Assembly: GCF_001905885.1 (NCBI RefSeq) | Contig: NZ_LIYH01000008.1 | Span: 1-64,000 of the forward strand | DNA length: 64,000 nucleotides | Reading direction: 5' to 3' | DNA from: Streptomyces sp. CB03234 | Lineage (GTDB): Bacteria > Actinomycetota > Actinomycetes > Streptomycetales > Streptomycetaceae | Shown: piece after piece, positions 42,925 through 52,016 of the stretch | How positions within the stretch are numbered: position 1 is the first letter of the stretch | Layout of the letters: every line of letters starts with the position of its first letter | Position numbers and translations under genes: made by a program | Notes under the pieces: generated by a model | The model's input: only the letters and a program-made list of their open reading frames with translations | Databases searched by the model: none | What the model was told of the DNA's origin: nothing

Positions 42925-44382
42925 TCAGGCGGACAGCCAGACCTCCCGCACCGGGCGCAGCGGGTCGTGTGCGACGCGCGGCTCGCCGTTCCAGAGCATC
43001 ACCTCCCGCCCCTCGGCGGTGTACCGAGGCCAGGCGGAGCCCGGGTCCAGGTCCCGTACGAACGCCACCCAGGCGGCGTGCACGGCGTCGGCGAGGTGCT
43101 GCGGCGGGGCGTCACCGAGGGCGGCGCGGACGCCTTCCGCGCCGAGCAGGTCGAAGGCGAACGGCAGGTCGACGCAGTGGTACGCCGCGCCCGCGAAGCC
43201 CGGCGCGGTGGCGGCCCACTCGAACTGGTAGAGCCAGGTCGGCCGGGAACGCCGGGCCCGCGCGTCGGCGACGGCCAGCGTGGGCGCGCGGAAGGTGGTG
43301 TCCGTGATCGCCTGGCCCATCAGGACCGCCGGCTCGCCCGCGTACCGCTCGTACATCTTGAGGAAGAGCCGGGTGCGGTCGGCGTCGAGGCCGAGGGAGG
43401 CGAGCAGACCACGTACGTCGGCGTCGGTGGCTCCCGGCTGCGGCATGCCGTTGAACTCGTGCGCCGTGAAGCCCGCCATCAGCGGGATGTCCGCGCCCGC
43501 GTCGCCCGCGGTGAGCGCGTCCGGCACCGGGTGCGGGATCAGCTCCCCGTCGGCGAAGGGCGCGAGGACGAGCATCGGCAGCTGTCCCCGGTCCGGCCCG
43601 GGCGCGGCCAGCGCGTCCTGGTGGGTGAGCAGGTCGCCGTCCGGCACGTCCCGCAGCGCGGCGGCGGTCGCCGGGACGCCGGTACGGGCCGTGAAGAGCC
43701 GGTTGACGGCCTCGGCCACCTCCCGTCCCTGCGGCTGCATCACGGCACCCGACACCGAGATGGCGGCCCGGAACAGGCCGCTCGCGGCCGGCGTGGCGAG
43801 CAGCGTCTGTACGGCCCCGCCGCCCGCCGACTGGCCGGCGACGGTGACCTTGGCGGGGTCGCCGCCGAAGCAGGCGATGGTGTCGCGTACCCATTCCAGC
43901 GCCGCGATCCAGTCGCGTACGCCCCGGTTGTCGGGCGCGTCCGGCAGGTGGAGGAAGCCCTCGATGCCGAGCCGGTAGCCGAGGGAGACCAGGACCACGC
44001 CGTCCCGGTTGAAGGCCCCGCCGTCGTACCAGGGGCTCGCGGCGGACCCGGCGACGAAGCCGCCGCCATGGATCCACACCAGGACCGGCAGCCCGGCGTC
44101 CGGGGACGGGTCCGGGGTGAAGACGTTGAGGTTGAGCGTGGACTCGCCGGGGATGGTCGGCTCGGGGATCGTGGTGACCTCGGCGAACGGCCGGCGCTGC
44201 GCGGTCGGCCCGTACGCGGTCGCGTCGAGGACGTCCGACCACGGCTCGGGCGGTACGGGCGCGGCGAACCGGAGTGCGCCGACCGGCGGCTGCGCGTAGG
44301 GGATGCCGAGGAACCGTACGCCGGTGGCGTGGCGCTCCCCGCGCACGGGGCCACGTGGCGTACGGACGGTGAGGTGCGGCAT
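42925..44382 (-). CDS. Type-B carboxylesterase
   Basis: 485 residues from ATG 44382. Family motifs: GIPYAQPPVGALRFAAPVPP, LPVLVWIHGGGFVAGS, FGGDPAKVTVAGQSAGGGAVQTLL (nucleophile Ser), TAHEFNG (acid) and AYHCVDLPFAFD (His). No signal peptide, so cytoplasmic. Last gene of a run GH3 / SurE / esterase; it could remove ester groups from imported glycosides. Confidence 0.92.
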   Translation of the reverse strand: MPHLTVRTPRGPVRGERHATGVRFLGIPYAQPPVGALRFAAPVPPEPWSDVLDATAYGPTAQRRPFAEVTTIPEPTIPGESTLNLNVFTPDPSPDAGLPVLVWIHGGGFVAGSAASPWYDGGAFNRDGVVLVSLGYRLGIEGFLHLPDAPDNRGVRDWIAALEWVRDTIACFGGDPAKVTVAGQSAGGGAVQTLLATPAASGLFRAAISVSGAVMQPQGREVAEAVNRLFTARTGVPATAAALRDVPDGDLLTHQDALAAPGPDRGQLPMLVLAPFADGELIPHPVPDALTAGDAGADIPLMAGFTAHEFNGMPQPGATDADVRGLLASLGLDADRTRLFLKMYERYAGEPAVLMGQAITDTTFRAPTLAVADARARRSRPTWLYQFEWAATAPGFAGAAYHCVDLPFAFDLLGAEGVRAALGDAPPQHLADAVHAAWVAFVRDLDPGSAWPRYTAEGREVMLWNGEPRVAHDPLRPVREVWLSA

Positions 44383-44406
44383 GAAGGGTTTCTCCTCTGG
44401 GTGCGG

Positions 44407-45486
44407 TCAGGAGCGGGGGGCGTCGTGGGTGACGTAGTGCTTCACCCGGGCGAGCTCCCTCGTGGCGTCGGCCCTGGCGCCGTACGTACGGTCGGCGGTG
44501 ACCGGCGCGACGGCGATGTGGCCCCGGCCGAGCAGGGCGGTGGAGTCCGCGTCCTTCACGGTCTCGGTGCACCGGTCGCCGGGGTGGTTGGCGCACACGC
44601 CCATGGTGATGTCGTAGGTGTCGCCCCCCGTCTGCTTCGGCTGGTAGGCGTGCCACACGACCTGACCGTGGCCGACGCTGGTCCACACCGGGGCGTTGGC
44701 CCGCTGCCCGGCGCTCACGTCCGGGTAGTCCACCTTGAGCGCGAACCGGTCGGTGAACAGGTCGCGTTCGCGCATCCCGCCGAGGAAGGCGGCGGCGAAC
44801 CGGGCGTGGGCACGGTAGTTGGCGACCGGGAAGCGCATCTGGGTCGCGTCCCCGGAGGAGGAGAAGGCCACGGCGGGCACGCCTTGGTCGATGGCGGCGA
44901 TGGCGGCGCCGACCGTGCCGGAGTCGTTGACCTGGGCGCTGACGTTGGGCCCGGAGTTGATGCCGGTCACCACCAGGTCGGGGCCGTCCGCCCAGCCGGC
45001 CTTCGCGGCGAGGCCCCCGCGCAGCGCGAACTTGACGGTGTCGGCCGGGGTGGCGCTCGGGCTGTCGGCGCCGCACGGGCCGTCGGACAGGCAGATGCCG
45101 TAGACGGGCGAGCCGGAGGGGGTGCCGGCGCAGTCGTCGCCGTAACCGGCGGGCAGCTGGGCGCGCCGGGCGAGCGTGAGCGTGCCGCCGTTGGTGACGG
45201 CGGTGCCCTTGCCGGACTGCACCTGCCACGGCGCCATGACGACGACGTCGGCGCCCGCGTCGCACAGCGCCTTGCGGATCTCGTACAGGCCGAGTCCGTC
45301 GGAGTTCGACGCCTTGGCGGCCTGCATGGAGTCGTCGTTGGACAGCAGCACGCGCAGCCCGGCGAGCGGTCGGCCGTCGGCGCTGGACTGCGGGCCGGCG
45401 GTGTCGGCGGCGGCGGCCACGCCGAGGCAGGCGAGGGCGACGCCGGTCGCGGTGGCGGCGAGGAGTCTGCGCGGGGTGGAAGGCAT
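44407..45486 (-). CDS. Secreted SurE-family 5'/3'-nucleotidase
   Basis: 359 residues from ATG 45486. Signal peptide (RRLLAATATGVALACLGVAAAADTAG), then the SurE fold: LRVLLSNDDSMQAAKASNSDGLGLY (metal-binding NDD), ADVVVMAPWQVQSGKGTAVT, DLVVTGINSGPNVSAQVNDSGTVGAA and GVPAVAFS. SurE removes phosphate from nucleotides and related compounds; the signal peptide places this one outside the cell. It probably scavenges phosphate or nucleosides. 24 bp upstream of the esterase gene. Confidence 0.88.
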   Translation of the reverse strand: MPSTPRRLLAATATGVALACLGVAAAADTAGPQSSADGRPLAGLRVLLSNDDSMQAAKASNSDGLGLYEIRKALCDAGADVVVMAPWQVQSGKGTAVTNGGTLTLARRAQLPAGYGDDCAGTPSGSPVYGICLSDGPCGADSPSATPADTVKFALRGGLAAKAGWADGPDLVVTGINSGPNVSAQVNDSGTVGAAIAAIDQGVPAVAFSSSGDATQMRFPVANYRAHARFAAAFLGGMRERDLFTDRFALKVDYPDVSAGQRANAPVWTSVGHGQVVWHAYQPKQTGGDTYDITMGVCANHPGDRCTETVKDADSTALLGRGHIAVAPVTADRTYGARADATRELARVKHYVTHDAPRS

Positions 45487-45715
45487 GGGTGAGGGGTGTC
45501 CCTTCGGGCGGAGAAGTACGAACCGGGGGCGGCGCGTGTCAGGTGTCGCCGCCCCCGGCGGCTCGGGGAGGGGGTGCGGTGCTCCGCGGTGCGGCAGTGT
45601 GCGGTGTGCGGCAGTGTGCGGCGTGCGAGGGCCGGGCATCGGTGGGCCGACGCCCGCCGACTCGGGAGCGGGCGCGGTGGCTCCGCGGTGCAGCTCGGGG
45701 TCGGGGCGCGGCGGC

Positions 45716-47500
45716 TCAGATGGCCAGGCCCGACCCGTACGGGAAGACGGGGTCGGCCGTGTCGTGCGGTACGTCGGGGCTGGAGGCCTCGACGGCGGCC
45801 ATGGAGCGGGGCATCTCGAACGGCAGCCGCCCCTCGGCCGTGGCGCGGCCGAAGGCGACGTCCAGCAGCGCCTCGTCGCTCGCGCCGTAGTCGGCGATGA
45901 GCGCGGCGGCCCGTTCGGCGATCTCCGGGACGACGGCGGGCCGTTCGAGGTTGAGCAGGACGACGGTCGGTACGGCGTCGAGCAGCCGCAGGATCGGCTT
46001 GAGCTCCTCGTCGGTGAAGTCCAGGCGCCCGGAGTGGAACAGCGACTCGAACCTGTTGTCCCGGTGCTCGTACGGGGTATGGAGCCGCAGCACCGCGAGG
46101 TCGGCGTCGGCCGGGTCGGCCACCACCTCGCCGTACCCCGCCGCGACGCGGGCGTCGACGCCCTCGGCGTACAGCCTCGGGCGCCGGCCCGCGGCCCCGG
46201 CCGGCAGGGTCTTGTCGCGGTTGACCAGGACGGTGAGGGAGCGGCGCTGCGCGGCCTCGCCGGCGGCGCGGAACTCGCTGTTGCCGACGACTTCCTCCGC
46301 CAGGTCGGGGTCGACGTACGGGTGGTCGAAGAGCCCGAGGACGAACTTCTCGCGCAGCAGGCGGCGTACGGAGGTGTCGATGCGCTCCTCGGCGACACGG
46401 CCGGTGCGGACCAGCTCGACCACGGTCCCGGGGCAGGCCTCGCCGCCGAACTGGTCGGCGCCCGCGTCGAGGGCCTTCGCCGCGCGCTCGGCGACGGTGA
46501 GGTGCTCGACGCCCCAGGCGCGGGCCTGGTGCGGCTCCCCGAAGATCGACGCGTCCGTCAGCAGGCCCCAGTCGGTGCAGACGATCCCCTCGAAGCCGAG
46601 TTGTTCGCGCAGCAGACCGGTGATGACGCCCTTGTTGAAGCCGAAGCCGACCTCTTCCCAGTCGGTGCCGATGGGCTGGCCGTAGTACGGCATCATCTGC
46701 GACGCCCCGGCGGCGATGGCGGCCTTGAACGGCTCCAGGTGGTGGTCGCGCATACCGCCCGGGTAGACCTGCTCCTTGCCGTGCGGGAAGTGCGGGTCCT
46801 CGCCGTCCTTCTGCGGGCCGCCGCCCGGGAAGTGCTTCACCATGGTGGCCACGCTGTGCGGGCCGAGCGTGTCGCCCTGGAAGCCGCGGATGTACGCCTG
46901 GACCAGTTCGCTCGTCAGGGTGGCGTCGGCGCCGAACGTGCCGGACTGGCGCGACCAGCGGGGCTCGGTCGCGAGGTCGATCTGCGGGTGCAGGGCGACG
47001 CGGAGGCCGACGGCGAGGTACTCGCGGCGGGCGATGTCGGCGAAGCGGTGGACGAGTTCGGGATCGCGGGTGGCGGCGAGCCCGGTCGGCTCGGGCCAGG
47101 CGGAGAACGCGCCGGCCTGGATCGACGCGCCGATGTTGGCGGTGAAGGAGTGGCGCGGGTCGGTGGAGACGGTCACCGGGATGCCGAGGCGGGTGCCGGC
47201 GGCGATCTCCTGGACGGCGTTGTGCCACTCGGCCATCTGCCGGGGCCCGGCGGTGCCGACCAGGTTGAAGTGGCTCATCAGCTTGGACCGCAGCAGGCCG
47301 GTGGTGTCGGAGGGGATCATGGCGTCGTCGCCCGCCTCGACCGGGCGGCCGTCGGGGTGCATGGCCAGCATGGTGTGGAAGAGCAGGCCGGCCTTCTCCT
47401 CCAGCGTCATGCGGGCGAGGAGGTCGGCAACGCGCGCGTCCACGGGGAGAGACGGGTCCTGGTAGGGGTGGCCGTCGTTGCGGGGCGGTGCGGCAGGCAT
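45716..47500 (-). CDS. Glycoside hydrolase family 3 (beta-glucosidase/xylosidase-like)
   Basis: 594 residues from ATG 47500, no signal peptide. GH3 N-terminal barrel: RVADLLARMTLEEKAGLL, GIPVTVSTDPRHSF, ATMVKHFPGGGPQKDGEDPH (substrate-binding KH) and GFEGIVCTDWGLL with the nucleophile Asp. The C-terminal domain carries TVLVNRDKTLPAG and YPYGSGL-like FPYGSGLAI. It would cleave imported oligosaccharides from the non-reducing end. Transcribed after the MFS gene. Confidence 0.9.
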   Translation of the reverse strand: MPAAPPRNDGHPYQDPSLPVDARVADLLARMTLEEKAGLLFHTMLAMHPDGRPVEAGDDAMIPSDTTGLLRSKLMSHFNLVGTAGPRQMAEWHNAVQEIAAGTRLGIPVTVSTDPRHSFTANIGASIQAGAFSAWPEPTGLAATRDPELVHRFADIARREYLAVGLRVALHPQIDLATEPRWSRQSGTFGADATLTSELVQAYIRGFQGDTLGPHSVATMVKHFPGGGPQKDGEDPHFPHGKEQVYPGGMRDHHLEPFKAAIAAGASQMMPYYGQPIGTDWEEVGFGFNKGVITGLLREQLGFEGIVCTDWGLLTDASIFGEPHQARAWGVEHLTVAERAAKALDAGADQFGGEACPGTVVELVRTGRVAEERIDTSVRRLLREKFVLGLFDHPYVDPDLAEEVVGNSEFRAAGEAAQRRSLTVLVNRDKTLPAGAAGRRPRLYAEGVDARVAAGYGEVVADPADADLAVLRLHTPYEHRDNRFESLFHSGRLDFTDEELKPILRLLDAVPTVVLLNLERPAVVPEIAERAAALIADYGASDEALLDVAFGRATAEGRLPFEMPRSMAAVEASSPDVPHDTADPVFPYGSGLAI

Positions 47501-47550
47501 GGGTTCTCCGGGGACAGGGGGGTGGACAGCGGGGTCGGCGGACGCCGTGG

Positions 47551-48816
47551 TCAGCGGACGCCGCGGATCGGGACGACGGACAGGGCGCCGAGGACGGTGA
47601 TCACGGCACCGGTGATGAAGAGCGCTGTGTAGCCACCAAGTGAGGCGACGACCAGCGAGGCCATGAAGGGCGCGATGATCTGGGGACCGGCGTTGGCGAT
47701 GTTCAGGACGCCCATGTCGCGGGCGGCGTCGTCCGCGCTCGGCAGCACCAGCGTGACCAGTGCCGTGTCCACGGCCATGAAGCAGCCGAACGACAGCCCG
47801 GTGACCACGGAGAAGACGAGCATGCCGGTCCAGGTCGGGCTGACCACCGGCACCAGCATGCCGAGCGCGGTGAAGACGCAGGAGACCGCGATGAACGGCT
47901 TGCGCCGGCCGATCCGGTCGGAGAGCACACCGCCGACCACCGTCGCCAGCAGCGTGCAGACCGCGCTGACCGGCGAGATGATCGCCACCGCGGCGGCGGG
48001 GGACATGCCCTCGGGCAGGTCGATGTGGTCCTGGAGGATGTACAGCTGGTACAGGAAGACGGCGAAGTAGCCGAGCATCATCAGGAACCGGCCGATGAAC
48101 GCCCACCGGAAGTCGCCGGCTTTCAGGGCGGACCCGAACGCGGCGAGCTGCCGGCCCAGCGGCACCGTCTCCACCTCGGGGAGCTTCTGCTCCCGTACGA
48201 GAGCGGTGAAGAGCACCGCGACGCCGGCGATGACCGCGCCGAGGACGAGGTAGCCCGTGCGCACGTCGTGCGGGACGAACGTGGCGGCGACGGTGACGCC
48301 GATGATCGTGCCGATGGGGACGCCCATGCCGACCATGGCGGAGGCGAGCCCCCGGCGTTCCATGGGCACCCGGTCGGGGACGACGGCGGTGATGGCGGCC
48401 TGGTAGACGTTCATCATCGCCTGCACCAGGCACCAGCCGATGGTGACCAGCAGGATCGTCTTCATCGCGCCCAGCAGCGCGAGCGCGCCCAGCGCGGCGA
48501 GGCCGCCGCCGAGGATCCAGGGGTTGCGCCGCCGGGAGCGGTCCGAGAGCAGTCCGGCCAGCGGGTTGAACAGGGTCGCGAAGACGGCGGCGATCCCGGA
48601 GACCAGGCCCAGGTTGGCGATCTTGTTCGCCGGATCGAGCAGCTCGACCTGTACGGGCAGCAGCACCTGCCCTACGCCCATGTAGACCATGAACATCGCG
48701 GTGTTGCCGACGGCGAGCAGGAACAGCAGCCTGCCCAGCGGGCCCCCGGTACGCGTCGCCGCGGAGGCTGGAACGGACGGTGGTACGGGGACGCGGTCGG
48801 TCTCGGATCTGGACAT
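47551..48816 (-). CDS. MFS sugar/glycoside transporter
   Basis: 421 residues from ATG 48816 (GAGGAGCC upstream). 12 helices, with the GLLSDRSRRRNPWILGGG loop typical of the sugar-cation-symporter/SWEET-like MFS group. Followed by the GH3 gene, so it probably imports the glycoside the GH3 enzyme cleaves. Controlled by the divergent TetR gene. Confidence 0.88.
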   Translation of the reverse strand: MSRSETDRVPVPPSVPASAATRTGGPLGRLLFLLAVGNTAMFMVYMGVGQVLLPVQVELLDPANKIANLGLVSGIAAVFATLFNPLAGLLSDRSRRRNPWILGGGLAALGALALLGAMKTILLVTIGWCLVQAMMNVYQAAITAVVPDRVPMERRGLASAMVGMGVPIGTIIGVTVAATFVPHDVRTGYLVLGAVIAGVAVLFTALVREQKLPEVETVPLGRQLAAFGSALKAGDFRWAFIGRFLMMLGYFAVFLYQLYILQDHIDLPEGMSPAAAVAIISPVSAVCTLLATVVGGVLSDRIGRRKPFIAVSCVFTALGMLVPVVSPTWTGMLVFSVVTGLSFGCFMAVDTALVTLVLPSADDAARDMGVLNIANAGPQIIAPFMASLVVASLGGYTALFITGAVITVLGALSVVPIRGVR

Positions 48817-49098
48817 GTCCGGCTCCTCGGGGTGCGGCGGCTCTCGCGGACGGAAGAGGGGAAGGGGTACGGGATCGCCGAAGGCGAGGAACGGGGATCG
48901 GGGAACGGCGCATTCGTGGGGGGCGCAGGCGAGGGGGACGACCGTGATCGCCGGAATGCTCCGTACCGGGCGTGGGGGTGACCCCGCCGTTCGGGCGAGC
49001 ACAGGCAATCACGAATACCGAGTGGGTAGTAGGTTTTGTGAATGTGGCGTGGGTCACAGCGATCCGGCCCGGCTCACCGGCTGGTTAAGGTGCTTCCC

Positions 49099-49809
49099 AT
49101 GGATCACGAGGACGAGCGGACGGCGCGTACGAAAGCCCCACGAAACGGCAAGACGGCCGCGGCTCGCGGCGGCTACGCCGTGGGGGACGAGCGGCGCCTG
49201 CGCATCCTGGACGCGGCGGTGGAGCACTTCGCCCAGTGGGGCTTCCACGCCTCCTCCCTCGCCCGTATCGCCAAGGACGTCGGCATCACCCAAGGCGGCC
49301 TGCTGCACCACTTCCGCAGCAAGGAGGACCTGCTCGTCTCCGTGCTGGAGCGCAGCGAGGAACACGACATCGAACGGTTCTTCTCGACCGGGTTCGACTC
49401 CGCCGCCGAGTGCTTCCTGCGCCTGCTCGAACTCGTCGACTACAACAGCCGCCGTCCCGGCCGGACCCGGATGTTCAACGTCCTGGTCGGCGAGTCCTCC
49501 GACCCCGGCCACCCCGCCCACACCTTCTTCACCCGGCGCTACCGCGCGGTCCTGCGTGACCTGTCCGACACCCTGCGGCGCGGCGTCGACTCGGGTGAAC
49601 TCCGGCCGGGGACTGACTGCCTGACGGAGGCTCAGGAAATCATCGCCGTCATGGACGGGCTCCAGCTCCAGTGGGCGCTGGATCCCGATTCGATGGACAT
49701 GGCCGACCGGCTGCGACGCCATCTGGACCGCGTCTACCGCTCGCTCTCGATCACGGGGGCGGCTCTGCCGCCGGGACCCGAGGACGACGCCGACGCGACG
49801 GACCGCTGA
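49099..49809 (+). CDS. TetR-family regulator
   Basis: 236 residues from ATG 49099. HTH: RILDAAVEHFAQWGFHASSLARIAKDVGITQGGLLHHFRSKEDLL. C-domain with GESSDPGHPAHTFFTRRY and LQLQWALDPDSMDMADRLRRHL, as in the AefR/BetI-like carbohydrate-linked TetR group. Divergent from the MFS gene; the 282-bp gap contains TACC-N5-GGTA near 49018, a weak operator candidate. Confidence 0.88.
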   Translation: MDHEDERTARTKAPRNGKTAAARGGYAVGDERRLRILDAAVEHFAQWGFHASSLARIAKDVGITQGGLLHHFRSKEDLLVSVLERSEEHDIERFFSTGFDSAAECFLRLLELVDYNSRRPGRTRMFNVLVGESSDPGHPAHTFFTRRYRAVLRDLSDTLRRGVDSGELRPGTDCLTEAQEIIAVMDGLQLQWALDPDSMDMADRLRRHLDRVYRSLSITGAALPPGPEDDADATDR

Positions 49810-49874
49810 GCCGGACAGCGGTCAGGCCTCCGTAGCGCCCCCTCTCCAGCACGCCGGCCGCACCGGACCGGCGT
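49801..49874. terminator. Convergent terminator region
   Basis: Two hairpins: GACCGCT (49801-49807) with AGCGGTC (49817-49823), overlapping the TetR stop, and ACGCCGG (49851-49857) with CCGGCGT (49868-49874), between the convergent TetR and ArsR genes. Confidence 0.5.
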
Positions 49875-49897
49875 CGGACCGGCGTCGATCGCGAGGA

Positions 49898-50566
49898 TTA
49901 CGCGGCGGCCCCGCTGTCCACGGGGAGATCGGCCAGCCGCCACTCGAGCATCCCGTCGGTCAGCCGGACCGCCTTGCGACCGCGAGCGTTCAGCAGCCGT
50001 ACGGCGTCGTGGGCGAGGACGCAGTAGGCGCCGCGGCAGTACGCGACCACCTCGACGTCGCTCGGCAACTCGTCGATCCTTTCGGCGAGTTCGTCGACGG
50101 GGATGGAGACCGCGCCGGGGATGTGGCCGGCGGCGTACTCCTCCACCGGGCGGACGTCGAGGACGACGACCCCGCCCGCCCGGGCGCGCGCCAGCAGTTC
50201 CTCGCGGTCGACCTCCTCGGCGTCGTCCGCGCCGAGGTAGGCGGTGCGGGCCGGCTCGACGCCGGCCTGATGGGTCCGGGCGACCTGGCGCAGCAGGGCG
50301 TAGAGGGCGGCGACGTCGTCGCCGGCCAGCCGGTAGTGGATGCGTACGCCGTCGCGACGGGTGGCCACGAGTCCGGCCTGCTTGAGGGTCTGCAGATGCG
50401 CCGAGGCAGTGGTCAGGTTCAGCCCCGCGGCCCTGGCGAGCGCGTCGACAGAGCGCTCGCCCTGCGCCAGCAGATCGAGCAGTTCCAGGCGCTTCCCGCT
50501 GCTCAGAGCCTTGCCGGTGCGTGCGAAGGCGTCGTACAGCGCGGCTTTGCGCGCGGGGTCTCCCAT
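49898..50566 (-). CDS. ArsR-type regulator fused to a rhodanese domain
   Basis: 222 residues from ATG 50566 (GGAGGAA upstream). The N-terminal ArsR winged helix (SGKRLELLDLLAQGERSVDALARAAGLNLTTASAHLQTLKQAGLV) is followed by a rhodanese domain (VVLDVRPVEEYAAGHIPGAVSIP; active-site loop VAYCRGAYCVLAHDA with Cys). The fusion suggests a sensor of persulfide or sulfane sulfur that controls the divergent gene. A palindrome covers the shared promoter. Confidence 0.9.
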   Translation of the reverse strand: MGDPARKAALYDAFARTGKALSSGKRLELLDLLAQGERSVDALARAAGLNLTTASAHLQTLKQAGLVATRRDGVRIHYRLAGDDVAALYALLRQVARTHQAGVEPARTAYLGADDAEEVDREELLARARAGGVVVLDVRPVEEYAAGHIPGAVSIPVDELAERIDELPSDVEVVAYCRGAYCVLAHDAVRLLNARGRKAVRLTDGMLEWRLADLPVDSGAAA

Positions 50567-50578
50567 GGCTTCCTCCAG

Positions 50579-50592
50579 TATTCCATGGAATA
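50579..50592. promoter_or_regulatory. ArsR operator
   Basis: TATTCCATGGAATA, a perfect 14-bp palindrome 13 bp before the ArsR start and 60 bp before the divergent hydrolase gene. AT-rich for this genome and typical for ArsR proteins. Confidence 0.75.
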
Positions 50593-50651
50593 GTGTAACC
50601 AAGGACGGGTGCTGGAGCCCTCCGCACCTTCCGCGCACCCTGGAGGATCCG

Positions 50652-52016
50652 ATGGGCTTCGCCGACGATCACCTGATACCGCTGGTCGATGAGGGCCTGG
50701 GCAACAGCGCCTACCTCGTCAGCCTCGGCGACGGACGGGCCCTGGCCGTGGACGCGAGCCGTGATCTGCGTGCACTGCGCGCTGCTGCCGCGCGGCGTGG
50801 GCTCACGGTCGCCTTCGCCGCCGACACCCACCTGCACGCCGACTTCCTGTCCGGTGCGGTGCAGCTGGCCGCCGACGACGGCGCGGCCGTGCTCGCCTCC
50901 GCCGCCGGCAACCGGGCCTTCCCGCACACCGGGCTCACCGACGGCGACGAGACGGACCTCGGCGGCCTGACTCTGCGCGCGCTGGCCACTCCCGGCCACA
51001 CCGACGAGCATCTGTGCTTCCTGCTGCTGGACGGCACCCGCGAGCTCGGCGTCTTCACCGGCGGTTCCCTGATCGTCGGCTCGGCCGCCCGTACGGACTT
51101 GCTGGGCGCCGACCGCGCGGAGGAGCTGGCCCGCGCCCAGTACCGCTCACTGCGGCGCCTGGCCGAACTGCCGGACGTCACGGCGGTGTGGCCGACGCAC
51201 GGCGCCGGATCCTTCTGTTCCGCGCCGCCGGGTGCCGAGCGCACCACCACCATCGCCGCGCAGAAGCGGGCCAATGCCCTGCTCGCCGCGCCGGACGAGG
51301 ACACCTTCGTACGCCTGTTGCTCGGCAGTCTCGGCTCCTACCCCGCGTACTTCGACCGCCTGAGCGAGGTGAACCGGCGTGGGCCGGCCGTTCTGCGTTC
51401 GGCGCCGGTCCTGCCCGCGCTCTCCGTGGACCAGGTGCGCCACCTGATCGGCGAGGGGGCCCAGGTCGTCGACGTACGCCCCGTGGCGGACTTCGCCGCG
51501 GGCCACATCCCCGGTGCCGTCTCCATCCCGCTGCGGGACCAGTTCGCCACCTGGCTCGGCTGGCTGCTGCCCGACGACACCCCGCTCGTGTTCGTCGGCG
51601 CCGCCGGCCAGGACCTGGCCGACGTCACCTGGCAGGCGCTGAAGATCGGCCATGAGCGGCTGGCAGGACACCTCGGCGGCGGTATGGACGCCTGGACCGC
51701 GGGTGGTGGGGAGCGGGAACGCATCGAGCTGCTCACCGCCGACCGGATCGCCGGCCGCCCCGTCCTCGACGTCCGCCAGCGGGCCGAGCACACGGCCGGA
51801 CACATCCCCGGCGCGGTCCACATCGAACTCGGCGAGCTCACCGGACACAGCGACGAGGCACCTCGGCGCCCCGTCGTGGCCTGCGGTCACGGTGAACGTG
51901 CCATGACCGCGGCCAGTTTGCTGCAGCGATCCGGACACAAGGATCTCGCCGTCCTCGACGGCGGGCCGGCCGACTGGTCCAGGGCCACCGGCCGTCCGTT
52001 GGAGAAGACCGCGTGA
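50652..52016 (+). CDS. Metallo-beta-lactamase-fold protein with two rhodanese domains (persulfide dioxygenase-like)
   Basis: 454 residues from ATG 50652. MBL domain (1-250): NSAYLVSLGDGRALAVDAS, ADTHLHADFLSG (H-x-H-x-D), ATPGHTDEHLCF and VWPTHGAGSF. First rhodanese (about 255-355): QVVDVRPVADFAAGHIPGAV, but its active-site position reads VFVGAAGQD without Cys. Second rhodanese (365-454): PVLDVRQRAEHTAGHIPGAV and VVACGHGERA with Cys. The layout fits sulfur-oxidising glutathione/mycothiol persulfide dioxygenase-like proteins. Its stop overlaps the next start (GTGA). Confidence 0.88.
   Translation: MGFADDHLIPLVDEGLGNSAYLVSLGDGRALAVDASRDLRALRAAAARRGLTVAFAADTHLHADFLSGAVQLAADDGAAVLASAAGNRAFPHTGLTDGDETDLGGLTLRALATPGHTDEHLCFLLLDGTRELGVFTGGSLIVGSAARTDLLGADRAEELARAQYRSLRRLAELPDVTAVWPTHGAGSFCSAPPGAERTTTIAAQKRANALLAAPDEDTFVRLLLGSLGSYPAYFDRLSEVNRRGPAVLRSAPVLPALSVDQVRHLIGEGAQVVDVRPVADFAAGHIPGAVSIPLRDQFATWLGWLLPDDTPLVFVGAAGQDLADVTWQALKIGHERLAGHLGGGMDAWTAGGGERERIELLTADRIAGRPVLDVRQRAEHTAGHIPGAVHIELGELTGHSDEAPRRPVVACGHGERAMTAASLLQRSGHKDLAVLDGGPADWSRATGRPLEKTA

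Noticed and set aside
42919..45492. 857-codon plus-strand frame
   Set aside because: Val/Gly/Arg-rich shadow opposite the carboxylesterase and SurE genes, which have full motifs.
45716..49057. A single minus-strand open frame of 1113 codons, suggesting a giant fusion
   Set aside because: The GH3 protein starts at 47500; the upstream part is a frame shadow of the MFS gene (47551-48816).
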